NCBI RefSeq assembly: GCF_000815105.2
Contig: NZ_CP010310.2
Location: 3,410,001 to 3,474,000, forward strand
From: Pandoraea pulmonicola
GTDB lineage: Bacteria > Pseudomonadota > Gammaproteobacteria > Burkholderiales > Burkholderiaceae
Reading direction: 5' to 3'
Length of the DNA stretch: 64,000 nucleotides
Positions within the stretch are counted from its first letter, which is position 1. Every line of letters starts with the position of its first letter. Below the pieces are notes generated by a model. It was not told the origin of the DNA and did not search any database. It was given only the letters and a program-made list of their open reading frames with translations. A program made the translations under genes and the position numbers. This document shows positions 20,559 through 29,361 of the stretch, in pieces.

Positions 20559-22667
20559 CTAATACACCAGTTGTACAAGTCCGTTCTGGCAGTTGATGCT
20601 GTCCACCGTCACCGTCGTCATGCCCAGCGTGATGCCGAGCGACGAGAGCAGCGTGTTGAGCAGATTGCTCAACGGCGTGAGCAACGGGTTGAGCAAGGTG
20701 GAAAGAATGCTGCCGAGCACGGGCGAGACGTCGCTGGTGCCGATCGCCCCCGACACGGCGCTGATGCGACACGAATTCGCACCGCTGCCGCTAAGGTTGC
20801 AGACGAGATCCGAGACGCCGCCCAGCAGACCATTCACGATACCGCCCAGCGTGTTGACAAGCCCCGTCACCAGCCCGCCGACGCCTCCCGCCACCTGCGG
20901 CAAATTCAGCGTGAGGACGCCTCCGAGGGTGGTTCCGAGTGCATTGGTCGTGGCCTTCAGTCCGGCCGCGGCCGAGCTGAGGAACGCGTTGACCGTCGAG
21001 ATGGTCGCACCGGCGGCGGCGGACGGCACGTTGTTGACGAGCCCCGTGCCGATATTCCCGGTACTCGCCGTACCCGATGCACTCACGTCGAGCGACAACC
21101 CCGTGAGCAATGCGCTGACGATCGAACTCAGGTTCACGCTGGTTCCGATCGGCCCGACGCGCTGCGGGAACGGGCCGCTGAACGTGATCGGCGATGGCGA
21201 ACTGGACGCCAGCGACAGGTTGACGTTCGCATTCACGTCGATCAGCCCGAGAAGTCTGGCCACCGTCACCCGCTGTGTCATGAGCGTCGTGCAACTCGCC
21301 GTATTGGTCGCCATGTTCACACCGTTGGGGGCGCCTCCCACGCACACGTTCACCAACCCCGAATTCACCTGCAGCGTCGCCGACGGCGTCGCGCCGCATT
21401 GCAGCGCCGTGACCGTCGCGGTCGATTGCGCGAGTTCCAGCACGAGCGGCAGATTCAGCGTGGTATTGAGACCGCTCAGCAAGCCGCCAAGCAATGGAAC
21501 AGGCCCCGTAGCGCCGGGATTGACGCTCACGAACAGGCGGACCTGCGCTGCCGTGGCCGTTGCGCCAACACCGCCGACGCCGACTTGCGGTGGGGAAATC
21601 ACTCGCCCGGAAACCGTCAATCCGAGCGAGTTGACGGGCGCGTTGATCGAAATGGCATTGGTGCCATTCGCACCGACGATCGCGGCGGAAATCAGATCGG
21701 CGACGCCGATATTCGCCGTCAGCGCATTCGCCGCGCTCACGCCCGCCGCGTCGATGTTCGCAATGACGCCGGGCGTCGTCGCCGTGCCCAGCAGGTTGAT
21801 CGGCAGATTCAATACCGGGCTGCCGGCGAACACGTTGATGAGATTGTTCATCGCAGTGACCGACGCCGAGGCCGCGCCGTTCTGCGTGACGAGCGCCGTA
21901 TTCGTCGCACTGAGCAGCGACCCCACGGTCAGGTTCTTGACGGCGGCCACGCCCGAGAGCGACGCCACCGACACATCGCCCGTGATCGGCACGCCGAGCG
22001 CCTGCAGGATCCCCTTCGGCGTGACGTTGACGCCCACGAGCTGCTGCGCCGCGGCGACATAAAGCACTGGAGAAATCCCAAGCGTATTGAGCAATGGCGC
22101 GAGCACCGAGTTGCCGGTGTTGAGCGCCAACAACCCCGAGTCAACCGTGAAGGTCACCACCGCCGGCGCCTTGCGGGCGATAGCCGTGGCCGTGATCGTG
22201 CGATTGCCGGTGAGCTGGAAGAACGACGGCACCGTGAGCGAGAGCGTGACCTGCACCGCGTTGCCGCTCGCGGCATTGCCCGCATTCACCGCGGCGAACG
22301 TTCCGGGGCCGGTGGCGTTCGCGACGGGCGAAGTCCAGATGCCGCATGCCGATGTGACTTGCAGTCCCGTCGCGTCGCCGCCCATGTTCGACGTCACGTT
22401 GGCCTGCGCCACGCTCGCGTACGACGTGGTGTTCGCGCAGCCCGGCAGCGTCTGCGCCCCGGCGAGCGCCGCCATGTCCGCCGCGCGTTGCAGATCGCGC
22501 CGCTTCATGAACGCGTACCCCGCGTCGATCGCGAACGCGAGGATCAGCGCCACGATCACGAAGACGAGCGCCGCGATCGGCACCGAGCCGCGCTGCCGAT
22601 CAACCGTCGCCGCACGCAGCCGGGACGGAACGCGAACGAAGTGGCGCACACGCGCACGCACAATCAT
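20559..22667 (-). CDS. tadG: TadG-like pilus assembly protein, unusually Gly/Val/Leu/Thr-rich
   Basis: Tad pilus accessory protein. A basic N-terminus precedes one membrane segment in the TadE/TadG-type context RGSVPIAALVFVIVALILAF (about residues 26-45). The typical motif ALAGAQTL follows. The remaining 630 residues are predicted extracytoplasmic and of low complexity, dominated by Gly, Val, Leu, Thr, Ser and Asn, with few charges and occasional Cys. No von Willebrand domain, common in other TadG proteins, is evident. Length 702 is long for the family. It starts 6 bp after the DUF3613 gene and is the last structural gene before the activator. Confidence 0.85.
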   Translation of the reverse strand: MIVRARVRHFVRVPSRLRAATVDRQRGSVPIAALVFVIVALILAFAIDAGYAFMKRRDLQRAADMAALAGAQTLPGCANTTSYASVAQANVTSNMGGDATGLQVTSACGIWTSPVANATGPGTFAAVNAGNAASGNAVQVTLSLTVPSFFQLTGNRTITATAIARKAPAVVTFTVDSGLLALNTGNSVLAPLLNTLGISPVLYVAAAQQLVGVNVTPKGILQALGVPITGDVSVASLSGVAAVKNLTVGSLLSATNTALVTQNGAASASVTAMNNLINVFAGSPVLNLPINLLGTATTPGVIANIDAAGVSAANALTANIGVADLISAAIVGANGTNAISINAPVNSLGLTVSGRVISPPQVGVGGVGATATAAQVRLFVSVNPGATGPVPLLGGLLSGLNTTLNLPLVLELAQSTATVTALQCGATPSATLQVNSGLVNVCVGGAPNGVNMATNTASCTTLMTQRVTVARLLGLIDVNANVNLSLASSSPSPITFSGPFPQRVGPIGTSVNLSSIVSALLTGLSLDVSASGTASTGNIGTGLVNNVPSAAAGATISTVNAFLSSAAAGLKATTNALGTTLGGVLTLNLPQVAGGVGGLVTGLVNTLGGIVNGLLGGVSDLVCNLSGSGANSCRISAVSGAIGTSDVSPVLGSILSTLLNPLLTPLSNLLNTLLSSLGITLGMTTVTVDSINCQNGLVQLVY

Positions 22668-22673
22668 GGCGTC

Positions 22674-23258
22674 TTACTGGCTGGCGCCAGTCCCCGCTGC
22701 CGCCGGTGCGACGCCACCGCTGCCACTGTTGTTGCCAACGCCGCTCTCCGTCTGCACCATCGTCGGATAGAACTGCGGAATCGCGTAAGTAAAGCTGTCC
22801 AGATAACGCTTGTAGGCGCGCGAGGCGGTCGCGCCCAGCATCGGCAGCCCCGGCCCCGCCGCGAGGTTGTTCGCCTGGAGCGCAAGCAAGGCTTCGGTTT
22901 CGTCGCCGAGCATGCCATCGGCGGCGTGCTCGCCGACCCGCAACGGCGTCGTCCGGCGTACGATGTTGGACGGCACACGGCTGGCCTGCGTAGCAGCGCT
23001 CGTCGACGCCGGCTGCGCGACCTGCGACGGCCCCGCCGCCGACGCTCCGTCACCGGCGGCAGGAAGCGGCGTCACTGGCGCCGCGACCGCACGCGCGTTG
23101 GCATCGGTCGTACCGCCCATCGCGCCTGTGATTGGCGCGTTGACCTGTGCGGCGGCGCTGCCGGCCCACAGGACGAGCATGGCAACCAGCCACCGTCCCG
23201 CCGACAGCGCACGGGCGCCCGATGTTCTCTGTGATCGTTGTGATTTCCGAACGGCCAT
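22674..23258 (-). CDS. DUF3613 protein in the tad locus
   Basis: This 194-residue exported protein has a signal peptide (about residues 1-37, cleavage near SAAAQ), a long Ala/Thr/Pro-rich linker, and a C-terminal module. That module contains GDETEALLALQANNLAAGP and YKRYLDSFTYAIPQFY, the DUF3613 pattern. Members of this family sit in beta-proteobacterial tad loci, but their role is unknown; a periplasmic assembly factor is the likeliest guess. The start at 23256-23258 has a GGGAGAC ribosome site; a longer frame upstream is not supported. Confidence 0.82.
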   Translation of the reverse strand: MAVRKSQRSQRTSGARALSAGRWLVAMLVLWAGSAAAQVNAPITGAMGGTTDANARAVAAPVTPLPAAGDGASAAGPSQVAQPASTSAATQASRVPSNIVRRTTPLRVGEHAADGMLGDETEALLALQANNLAAGPGLPMLGATASRAYKRYLDSFTYAIPQFYPTMVQTESGVGNNSGSGGVAPAAAGTGASQ

Positions 23259-23353
23259 CGTCACGTCTCCCTGGTGTTGCGCAACCCGGCTCGTGCGCGC
23301 CCTCGACCTTCGGAGGTCGACGCCGGAACGGGAATGCCATCGCATGGCGCGGT

Positions 23354-24418
23354 TCATTGCGAGTGGCCGAATCGATCGAGCAGCGACGTCGGCATATCGC
23401 TGCGCGATGCCTCGTTCGCCCGCGCGAGCTTGGCATCGGCAGTCGTCCGCGGCGGTGCTTTCACGGCCCTCGTGGCTGCACTCGTGTGCTTGACACCACC
23501 CCGCCCAATCTCGCTGTCGTCTCCGCCCGTCAGGCGCACGACGACCGGGCCGTCCGCCGCAAATGTGCTGCCCGACGCCTGCACCGTCCGTCCCGAATCG
23601 GCGGACGCCGCCGGCGCGACGGGTGGCACGAGCGACGCCGCGGCCTGCGCGGCCGCCCGTGCGGCTGCCGCCTCGGCCGCCGCCTGGCGCGCGGCGATCT
23701 GCGCGCGGATGTCCGCGGCGAGCTTGTCGATAGCCTCGCGTGTGGCTTGCGGCATCCTGGCCTGCGTCATCATGTCTTCGGCGCGCGAGCGCTCGCCCGT
23801 CGCCATGAGATACACCGCCAGGTTGCTCAGCACTTTGCGACTGTCGGGGCGCAGTTCCGCCGCCTGCGCGAGCGGTACGCGTGCGCCGCCCGCGTCGCCG
23901 TTGCGCAGCAATGCGAAGCCGAGATCGCTCAGATAGAACGCCTCGGTCGGCGCTCGGCCGACCGCTTCGCGCAGCGCCTTCGCGGCGCCCGCATAGTCCT
24001 TGCGCTGCGCCGCCACCAACCCCATCCCGTGCCAGGCGGCCGCCGCTTCCGGACCATTCAGCAGCGCGCTGTAGGCTTGCTGTGCGGCGTCGGGTTGGCC
24101 GGTCTCACGCAGCGCATCCGCCCTCAGAATGTCGATGTCGGGCGCCGGGCCGTACTGCATCCGGAACTGATCGACGTGCGCAAGCGAAGCGAAGTACGCG
24201 CCCTGCTCCTGCATCTGCCGGATCATCGACAGATACAGCTCGCGAGAATCCGGCTGCGCCGTCCTGGCCTTCGCCTCGTCGTTCTGTTGCGCCTGCATGA
24301 GCGCGGCGGCCGACGGCGCGCCGTAACCGCCGATGCGCGGGCCGCCACACGCAGCGAGCGTCGCCGCACACAGCACACCCAGCAACGCGCCGCTCGCCGA
24401 GCGTCCGGCACGGCGCAT
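23354..24418 (-). CDS. tadD: TPR lipoprotein TadD
   Basis: Outer-membrane-associated pilotin-like lipoprotein that helps the RcpA secretin assemble. The signal peptide starts MRRAGRSASG and ends in lipobox LAAC (Cys at about residue 24). Tetratricopeptide repeats occupy about residues 60-240 (for example AAAWHGMGLVAAQRKDYAGA). The C-terminal third is Ala-rich and probably disordered. A GTG at 24460 forms a GTGA overlap with the tadC stop and may be the true coupled start, but it would make the lipoprotein signal 38 residues long, so the ATG at 24418 is preferred. Last 70 residues are of no known family. Confidence 0.85.
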   Translation of the reverse strand: MRRAGRSASGALLGVLCAATLAACGGPRIGGYGAPSAAALMQAQQNDEAKARTAQPDSRELYLSMIRQMQEQGAYFASLAHVDQFRMQYGPAPDIDILRADALRETGQPDAAQQAYSALLNGPEAAAAWHGMGLVAAQRKDYAGAAKALREAVGRAPTEAFYLSDLGFALLRNGDAGGARVPLAQAAELRPDSRKVLSNLAVYLMATGERSRAEDMMTQARMPQATREAIDKLAADIRAQIAARQAAAEAAAARAAAQAAASLVPPVAPAASADSGRTVQASGSTFAADGPVVVRLTGGDDSEIGRGGVKHTSAATRAVKAPPRTTADAKLARANEASRSDMPTSLLDRFGHSQ

Positions 24419-24456
24419 CAGCCGCGCTTCGGTCCCCGATATTTGAAGGAATAGCG

Positions 24457-25482
24457 TCACTTCATGGCCTCCATCGATTTGGCCAGCGACAGAAGCGCCG
24501 GCCCCGCGACCACCAGCATCAATGCAGGTAGAAGCGTGAGCATCATCGCCAGCGTCATCTTCACAGTGAGCTTGCCGATGCGTTCTTTCATCGTCTGACG
24601 ACGCTGTTCGCGCAGGCGATCGCTGAACTGTTGCAAGGGCTCCTGCACCGCACCGCCGTGCTGTTCCACCTGAACGATGAGACGGACCAGCGCACGCAGG
24701 TCATCGTTGTCGTACACCTCTCGCAGCCGACCCATCGACCCCTCGCGCCCGCGCCCGGAGGCATACTGACGGTTGGCGTTCTCGAACTCCTTGGCAAGAA
24801 TCGGCAGCACTTCGCGGAAGTCGGACACGACCACGTGCAGACTCTGGTCCATCGACAACCCCACGCCTTGCAGCAAGCGCAGCAAGTCGATGAGCAGCGG
24901 CAGTTCGTCGACCAGTTCGGCGCGACGCTTCGCCGCTTCGCGCTGAATATAGAACTTCGGCGCAAGCAACCCTACCCCCGCCGCGCCGATCAAGCGCAGA
25001 ATCGTGCCGAGCCCACCGCCGCCCGGCAACCAGAGCCATACGAGAATCGGCAGCACCACGGCAAGCGCCACGCGCGCGAACAGAAAGAGCGACTTCGCGC
25101 GCACGCTGTCGTATCCGCATTGCGCGAGAAGAAGACGATCTTCGGCGGCAATCAGATGCTGACCGAGACGCGTCTCCGACCACCGTTTGCCAAGCGCCGC
25201 CGCACGATCGAAGAGCGAGCGCCAGCCGCGCTGCCCGGTCATCATGTCGTCCCGCGCCTCGTCGTCCAACGGGCCGCGCGGGGCCGCCCGCAACGCCGCC
25301 AGCGCCTGTTGCCGACGACTCGCGAGCACCTGGTCGATCATGCGTTCGCTGCGGCCCTGGCGCATCGAGCGCAGCAAGATGGCCGACGCGCCGAGCAGCA
25401 GGCCCGCCGCGACCATCAACAGCCCGAGCATCATCCACAGACGCGAGTCCGACGAAAGCGACGACAGGAACGACGGGCTCAT
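24457..25482 (-). CDS. tadC: Tad pilus inner-membrane platform protein TadC
   Basis: Inner-membrane protein of the GspF/T2SSF family that pairs with TadB as the platform on which the TadA ATPase acts. The 341 residues show an N-terminal membrane segment (about 17-38), a cytoplasmic basic stretch, two close segments (about 130-175), the T2SSF domain (ELVDELPLLIDLLRLLQGVG) and a final membrane segment (MTLAMMLTLLPALMLVVAGP). It begins 18 bp after tadB and its stop overlaps a possible GTG start of tadD, so the genes are coupled. Confidence 0.93.
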   Translation of the reverse strand: MSPSFLSSLSSDSRLWMMLGLLMVAAGLLLGASAILLRSMRQGRSERMIDQVLASRRQQALAALRAAPRGPLDDEARDDMMTGQRGWRSLFDRAAALGKRWSETRLGQHLIAAEDRLLLAQCGYDSVRAKSLFLFARVALAVVLPILVWLWLPGGGGLGTILRLIGAAGVGLLAPKFYIQREAAKRRAELVDELPLLIDLLRLLQGVGLSMDQSLHVVVSDFREVLPILAKEFENANRQYASGRGREGSMGRLREVYDNDDLRALVRLIVQVEQHGGAVQEPLQQFSDRLREQRRQTMKERIGKLTVKMTLAMMLTLLPALMLVVAGPALLSLAKSMEAMK

Positions 25483-25500
25483 GACGTAGGCTCCCCCCGC

Positions 25501-26424
25501 TCAGAGCGACTTGGCCAGGCGGTACAGCACGAAGCCGCCGAACACTTCCAGCCCGAGGCCGATGGCGAGCAGCTTCTGCCCGGACGCTTCCTGGAACATC
25601 GGCTCGAAGAACTTCGGATTGAGCAGCATCAGCATCGCGCTCACGACGATCGGCAGCGCCGCCAATACCCACGCCGACAGGCGCGTCTCGGACGAGAGCG
25701 CATAGAGCTCCGCCTGCGCCTGTTCCCGATCGCGCATGAAGCCGGACATGCGCGAGAGAATCTGATCGGCGCGGCCACCGAAACGCGTGGACAGATCGAC
25801 CACGGCCGCGAAGAGATAGATTTCCTCGACCTGATACACGCGCGCGATCTGCTTGAGCGCGATGTCCAGATCCACGCCCGCCTGCACTTGCCGCACCGCG
25901 CGATCGAGCAATTCACGCAGCGGCATGTCGGCGTTGCCCGCCGCGGTCTGGAATGCGGCAGGCAAGCTGTTGCCCACGGTCAGCATGCGCACCATGCCGT
26001 CGAGAAATACCGGCAACTGGCGCACGATGTCGCGATGCCGGCGCGACGCCTTGAACCAGTGGCGCAGCAGCACGCCGAGCGTATAAAGAACGAGCACGAC
26101 GATGGCCGAGAGCGGTCCTTGCCAGATCCAGAACACGAGCCCGAGCACCAGCCCCGGCACAATGAGCATCGTGTAGAACATCGGATCGGGCTGCACACCG
26201 GCGCGCTCGAAGAAAAATTCCCACGGCAGCGATCTGCGGCGCGGCGCACGCCGGGCCACCGTCTCGGTCGTGGCGAACCGCGGCGCGTTCTGCGCGAGTT
26301 GTCGCTCGATAAACGCGCTCGTCGCCTGCTCCCTCGCGCGCTGATGCGAACGACGCCACAGCTCCAGTCCTGCCGCAACGAGCAGCAATGCGATGCAGAA
26401 AATCCACAGCAGGACGTGATTCAT
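25501..26424 (-). CDS. tadB: Tad pilus inner-membrane platform protein TadB
   Basis: Second GspF-type platform protein, 307 residues. Segments are visible at about residues 4-18, 82-115 and two at the C-terminus; the T2SSF core contains RQLPVFLDGMVRMLTVGNSL and RFGGRADQILSRMSGFMRDR. The ATG at 26422-26424 overlaps the tadA stop in an ATGA arrangement, which fixes the start and implies translational coupling. The same frame stays open far upstream inside tadA; that extension is a shadow. Confidence 0.93.
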   Translation of the reverse strand: MNHVLLWIFCIALLLVAAGLELWRRSHQRAREQATSAFIERQLAQNAPRFATTETVARRAPRRRSLPWEFFFERAGVQPDPMFYTMLIVPGLVLGLVFWIWQGPLSAIVVLVLYTLGVLLRHWFKASRRHRDIVRQLPVFLDGMVRMLTVGNSLPAAFQTAAGNADMPLRELLDRAVRQVQAGVDLDIALKQIARVYQVEEIYLFAAVVDLSTRFGGRADQILSRMSGFMRDREQAQAELYALSSETRLSAWVLAALPIVVSAMLMLLNPKFFEPMFQEASGQKLLAIGLGLEVFGGFVLYRLAKSL

Positions 26425-27788
26425 CGCCGGCGTCCGAAGAAGCCGCCGCCACCGGAGTCCGGCGGCGTGTTGCCCGGTCCGGCCGTCGCAGCGCCGGCGT
26501 TGCGCGTCTGCTCCCTGTAGCGCTGCAGCTTGGGCGAATGCGGCTGAATGCCGAGCGACACCCAGCGGTCCTTTTCCTCGCCGTCCGGGCCGACGAACGA
26601 CTCGTGGCGATACAGCTCCTGCGTCGAGATCACCGTGTCGGACACGCCGGTCACTTCGGTGATGGACAGGATCCGGCGCCGCCCACTCGAGAGCCGGCCG
26701 ATCTGCACGATGAAGTCGAGTGCGCTCGTGATCTGACGGCGCAGGCTGCTCTCGCTGCCCTGGAACCCGGCGAAGCCCGCCAGCATCTCCAGACGATAGA
26801 GACATTCGCGCGGCGAGTTGGCGTGGATCGTCGCCATCGAGCCTTCGTGGCCCGTGTTCATCGCCTGCATCATTTCGAGCACTTCGGAGCCGCGCACTTC
26901 GCCCACGATGATACGGTCGGGCCGCATGCGCAGACTGTTGCGGATCAGATCCCGAATCGTCACCTCGCCCGATCCGTCGAAGCCGCCCTGACGCGACTCC
27001 AGACGCACCACGTGCGGGTGATTGAGCGAGAGCTCGGCGGTGTCTTCCACCGTCACGACACGCTCGGTCGCGGGAATGAAGCTCGCCAGCGCATTGAGCA
27101 GCGAGGTCTTGCCCGAGCTCGTGCCGCCCGAGACGAGAATGTTGCAGCGCGAGCGCACGGCCGCTTCGAGCAGGTTGTGGATCTCTTCGTTGAAGCTGCC
27201 CAGCGCGAGCAGGTCGGACGGCTTGAGCGGATCCTTGCGGAATTTTCGGATCGACACCACCGGGCCGTCGACGGCGAGCGGCTCGATCACCACGTTCAGG
27301 CGTCCGCCGTCGGGCAGCCGCGCGTCCACCATGGGATTGGACTCGTCCAGACGCCGTCCGATCGGCGCGAGAATACGTCGCACGATGCGCAGCAGATGCT
27401 GGTTGTCCGAGAAACGCAGCGCCTCGCGGGCGAGCACCCCGCGGCGAGACACGTACACGTCGTTGTAGCCGTTGATCAGGATGTCTTCCACGGCCGGGTC
27501 GGCCAGCAGATCCTCGATGGGGCCGAAGCCGGCGAGTTCCTTCGTGAGCGCATCCGAGATCTGACGCAGTTCGGTCTCGTTGATCGGGATGCGGCGCAGG
27601 CGCACGAAGCCGTCCATTTCGAGATCGACGAACTGCTGGATGGCGCCGCGGCTCCAACGCCCGAACTCGGCGCCGAGCTCCTCGATGCGCGCGAGCAGAT
27701 GTTCGTGTGCAGCGGTCTTGATGTCCTGGAACTGCTGCGAATTGGCAAACGCGCGCTTGTCGTCGGCAAACTCGATGGAATCGGTCAT
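26421..27788 (-). CDS. tadA: Tad pilus assembly ATPase TadA (CpaF)
   Basis: Hexameric secretion ATPase of the TadA/VirB11 family that powers Flp pilus extension, and in Caulobacter also retraction. It has 455 residues. Walker [10 protein letters not shown] is at 221-229. The Asp box follows ([10 protein letters not shown]). Walker B ([13 protein letters not shown]) and the His box ([15 protein letters not shown]) are all intact. The start ATG at 27786-27788 has a GGGAAAG ribosome site and lies one base beyond the tadZ stop. A longer upstream frame is not supported. A Gly/Pro-rich tail of about 25 residues follows the ATPase domain. Confidence 0.96.
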   Translation of the reverse strand: MTDSIEFADDKRAFANSQQFQDIKTAAHEHLLARIEELGAEFGRWSRGAIQQFVDLEMDGFVRLRRIPINETELRQISDALTKELAGFGPIEDLLADPAVEDILINGYNDVYVSRRGVLAREALRFSDNQHLLRIVRRILAPIGRRLDESNPMVDARLPDGGRLNVVIEPLAVDGPVVSIRKFRKDPLKPSDLLALGSFNEEIHNLLEAAVRSRCNILVSGGTSSGKTSLLNALASFIPATERVVTVEDTAELSLNHPHVVRLESRQGGFDGSGEVTIRDLIRNSLRMRPDRIIVGEVRGSEVLEMMQAMNTGHEGSMATIHANSPRECLYRLEMLAGFAGFQGSESSLRRQITSALDFIVQIGRLSSGRRRILSITEVTGVSDTVISTQELYRHESFVGPDGEEKDRWVSLGIQPHSPKLQRYREQTRNAGAATAGPGNTPPDSGGGGFFGRRR

Positions 27789-27789
27789 G

Positions 27790-29157
27790 TCAGTGCTTTC
27801 CCATGAAGCGGCCGAGCCAGCCCGATGACAGGCGTTGCGCCGCGGCACCGGCGTGCTGTGCGGCGAGCAGCCGTTCGACAAGCGGTTGCAGCGCGCGCAC
27901 GTACGGGTCGTTGCGCGCGGTATCGAGAATCAGCTTGCCCTGATTGGTCGCCGAAAGCATGGCGAGCGGCCGGTCGGGCAGCGTGGCCAGCAGTGGCACG
28001 TCGAAACGCTTCGCGATCTGATCGGCTGCCATGCCGTAGCGCGGATCGTAGCGATTGAGCACGAGGTGGAAATGGTTGCGCTCGACGCTGCGCTCCTCCA
28101 GGTCGCGCAGCAGCGACGCGAGCGACACGATCGCGCCCACGCTCTGGTCGACGACCAGCCAGACTTCGTCGGCCGCGCGCACGAGGCTCGCGACGAACGC
28201 CGGATTCGAGAAGCCGCCGAGGTCGGCCACGATGAGATCGAAAAACGCGCGCAGCCGGTCGGTGAGCGCGAGTGCGTCGCCGGCCGCCACCGTGCGCATG
28301 TCGCCCAGATCGAGCGGCAACGGCAACACGGCCAGCCCGCTGGGCGCATGCGAGACGGCGGTGTGCACCAGCGTTTCGTCGAAGCGTCGCAGGTTCTGCA
28401 CCGCCTCGGCAAAGCTGAACTGGCTTTGCGTGTTGAGATAGAGCAGACCGTCGCCCGCGGGCAGGCCGAGGTCGAGCAGCGCCACGTGGCCGAGCAGCGA
28501 AGCATCGAACTTGTCTCCCTTCGCGTCCGTCGCGTTGCCCGGACTCACCAGCTTCACGGCCTTCGCCGCCCTGGCGGCCCTCTCCGGCGAGGCGCCCACG
28601 GACAGCTCCTGTCCGAGTTGCGACAGATGCGCGGCGAGCGTGCTGCAACCCACGCCGATACGCGCGCCGAGCAACACCACGAAGCGTCCGTGGCGCTGCG
28701 GCGCGACCGGCGTCGGCTCGGGCGTCTGGTCGATCACGCGACGCACGACGTCGAGCGCTTCCTCCTGCGTCGAGTGCATGTCGATGAAGTCGTGCACGCC
28801 GGCGCGCAGGGCTGCCTTCATGCCGTCCGCGCGCACCATCGAACCCACCGCGACGAGCGGCAGCTTCGGCGCCACACGCTTGAGCATCTGTGCGAGTTCC
28901 GCCGCCTGCGCGAAGCCGCCATCGGGCGGTTCATCGGCGTGGCCCGTCGGCTCGCCCGAGAAATCGAGCAGCACGACCTGCGGATCGAGGTCGCCGATGC
29001 GCTGCTGCAACTGCGCGGGACGTCCGGCCTCCTGCAGCACCACGCCCTCTTCGCGCAGCGCCGCCGAGAGCCACTGCCCGTGGCCGGCGTGTGCACTGCA
29101 AAAGAGAAAACGATGCAACTCAGTCATGGTGTCCAGTATTCGCGTCGGTGCGTTCAT
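27790..29157 (-). CDS. tadZ: Tad pilus localisation protein TadZ (CpaE), atypical P-loop
   Basis: MinD/ParA-related protein that places Tad machinery at the pole. It has an N-terminal receiver-like domain of about 140 residues (VVLLDFSGEPTGH) and a C-terminal MinD-like ATPase domain starting near residue 160. The P-loop region reads LLGARIGVGCSTLAAHL: the usual KGGxGKT lysines are missing, as reported for several TadZ proteins, so ATP binding is probably weak or altered. The deviant Asp-rich motif VALLDLGLPAGDGLLYL follows. The ATG at 29157 has a strong AGGAG site seven bases upstream, which favours it over an ATG ten codons later. Confidence 0.92.
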   Translation of the reverse strand: MNAPTRILDTMTELHRFLFCSAHAGHGQWLSAALREEGVVLQEAGRPAQLQQRIGDLDPQVVLLDFSGEPTGHADEPPDGGFAQAAELAQMLKRVAPKLPLVAVGSMVRADGMKAALRAGVHDFIDMHSTQEEALDVVRRVIDQTPEPTPVAPQRHGRFVVLLGARIGVGCSTLAAHLSQLGQELSVGASPERAARAAKAVKLVSPGNATDAKGDKFDASLLGHVALLDLGLPAGDGLLYLNTQSQFSFAEAVQNLRRFDETLVHTAVSHAPSGLAVLPLPLDLGDMRTVAAGDALALTDRLRAFFDLIVADLGGFSNPAFVASLVRAADEVWLVVDQSVGAIVSLASLLRDLEERSVERNHFHLVLNRYDPRYGMAADQIAKRFDVPLLATLPDRPLAMLSATNQGKLILDTARNDPYVRALQPLVERLLAAQHAGAAAQRLSSGWLGRFMGKH

Positions 29158-29196
29158 TTATGCACTCCTGACTACCCTGCCCCATCCCGTTTTTGT

Positions 29197-29244
29197 CTCG
29201 ACTCCTGCCTCGATTCCTGTTTCGATTCTCGTCTCGCCACGACT
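29197..29244. repeat. Four degenerate 12-bp tandem repeats between rcpA and tadZ
   Basis: Units CTCGACTCCTGC, CTCGATTCCTGT, TTCGATTCTCGT and CTCGCCACGACT follow one another without gaps in the rcpA-tadZ spacer. The first three agree well; the fourth is worn. No coding role is apparent. Confidence 0.7.
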
Positions 29245-29304
29245 CGGCTCGTGAGCGCTGCCGCCCCCGCATCAGGCATCTGCGTGCCCTCGTCGCGACG
29301 CCGG

Positions 29305-29359
29305 TCCTGCTTCGATCCTGCTCGGGTCCCGCTTGGGTTCTGCTTCAATCCCGCTTTCC
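29305..29359. repeat. Five degenerate 11-bp tandem repeats next to the rcpA stop
   Basis: Units TCCTGCTTCGA, TCCTGCTCGGG, TCCCGCTTGGG, TTCTGCTTCAA and TCCCGCTTTCC are contiguous and end two bases from the rcpA stop codon. They are related in sequence to the 12-bp array at 29197-29244. In the minus-strand transcript they form a purine-rich (GAAGCRGGA-like) leader before tadZ. Confidence 0.75.
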
Positions 29360-29361
29360 AG

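Noticed and set aside
20205..23234. A 1009-codon open frame on the plus strand opposite tadG, the DUF3613 gene and the activator
   Set aside because: It is antisense to well-supported genes, rich in Arg, His, Asp and Gln, has no domain and no ribosome site. GC-rich codon use on the true strand leaves such frames open.
25501..27657. TadB with a 410-residue N-terminal extension
   Set aside because: The frame is open through tadA, but the extension is Arg-rich out-of-frame tadA sequence. The ATGA overlap at 26421-26424 gives the proper tadB start.
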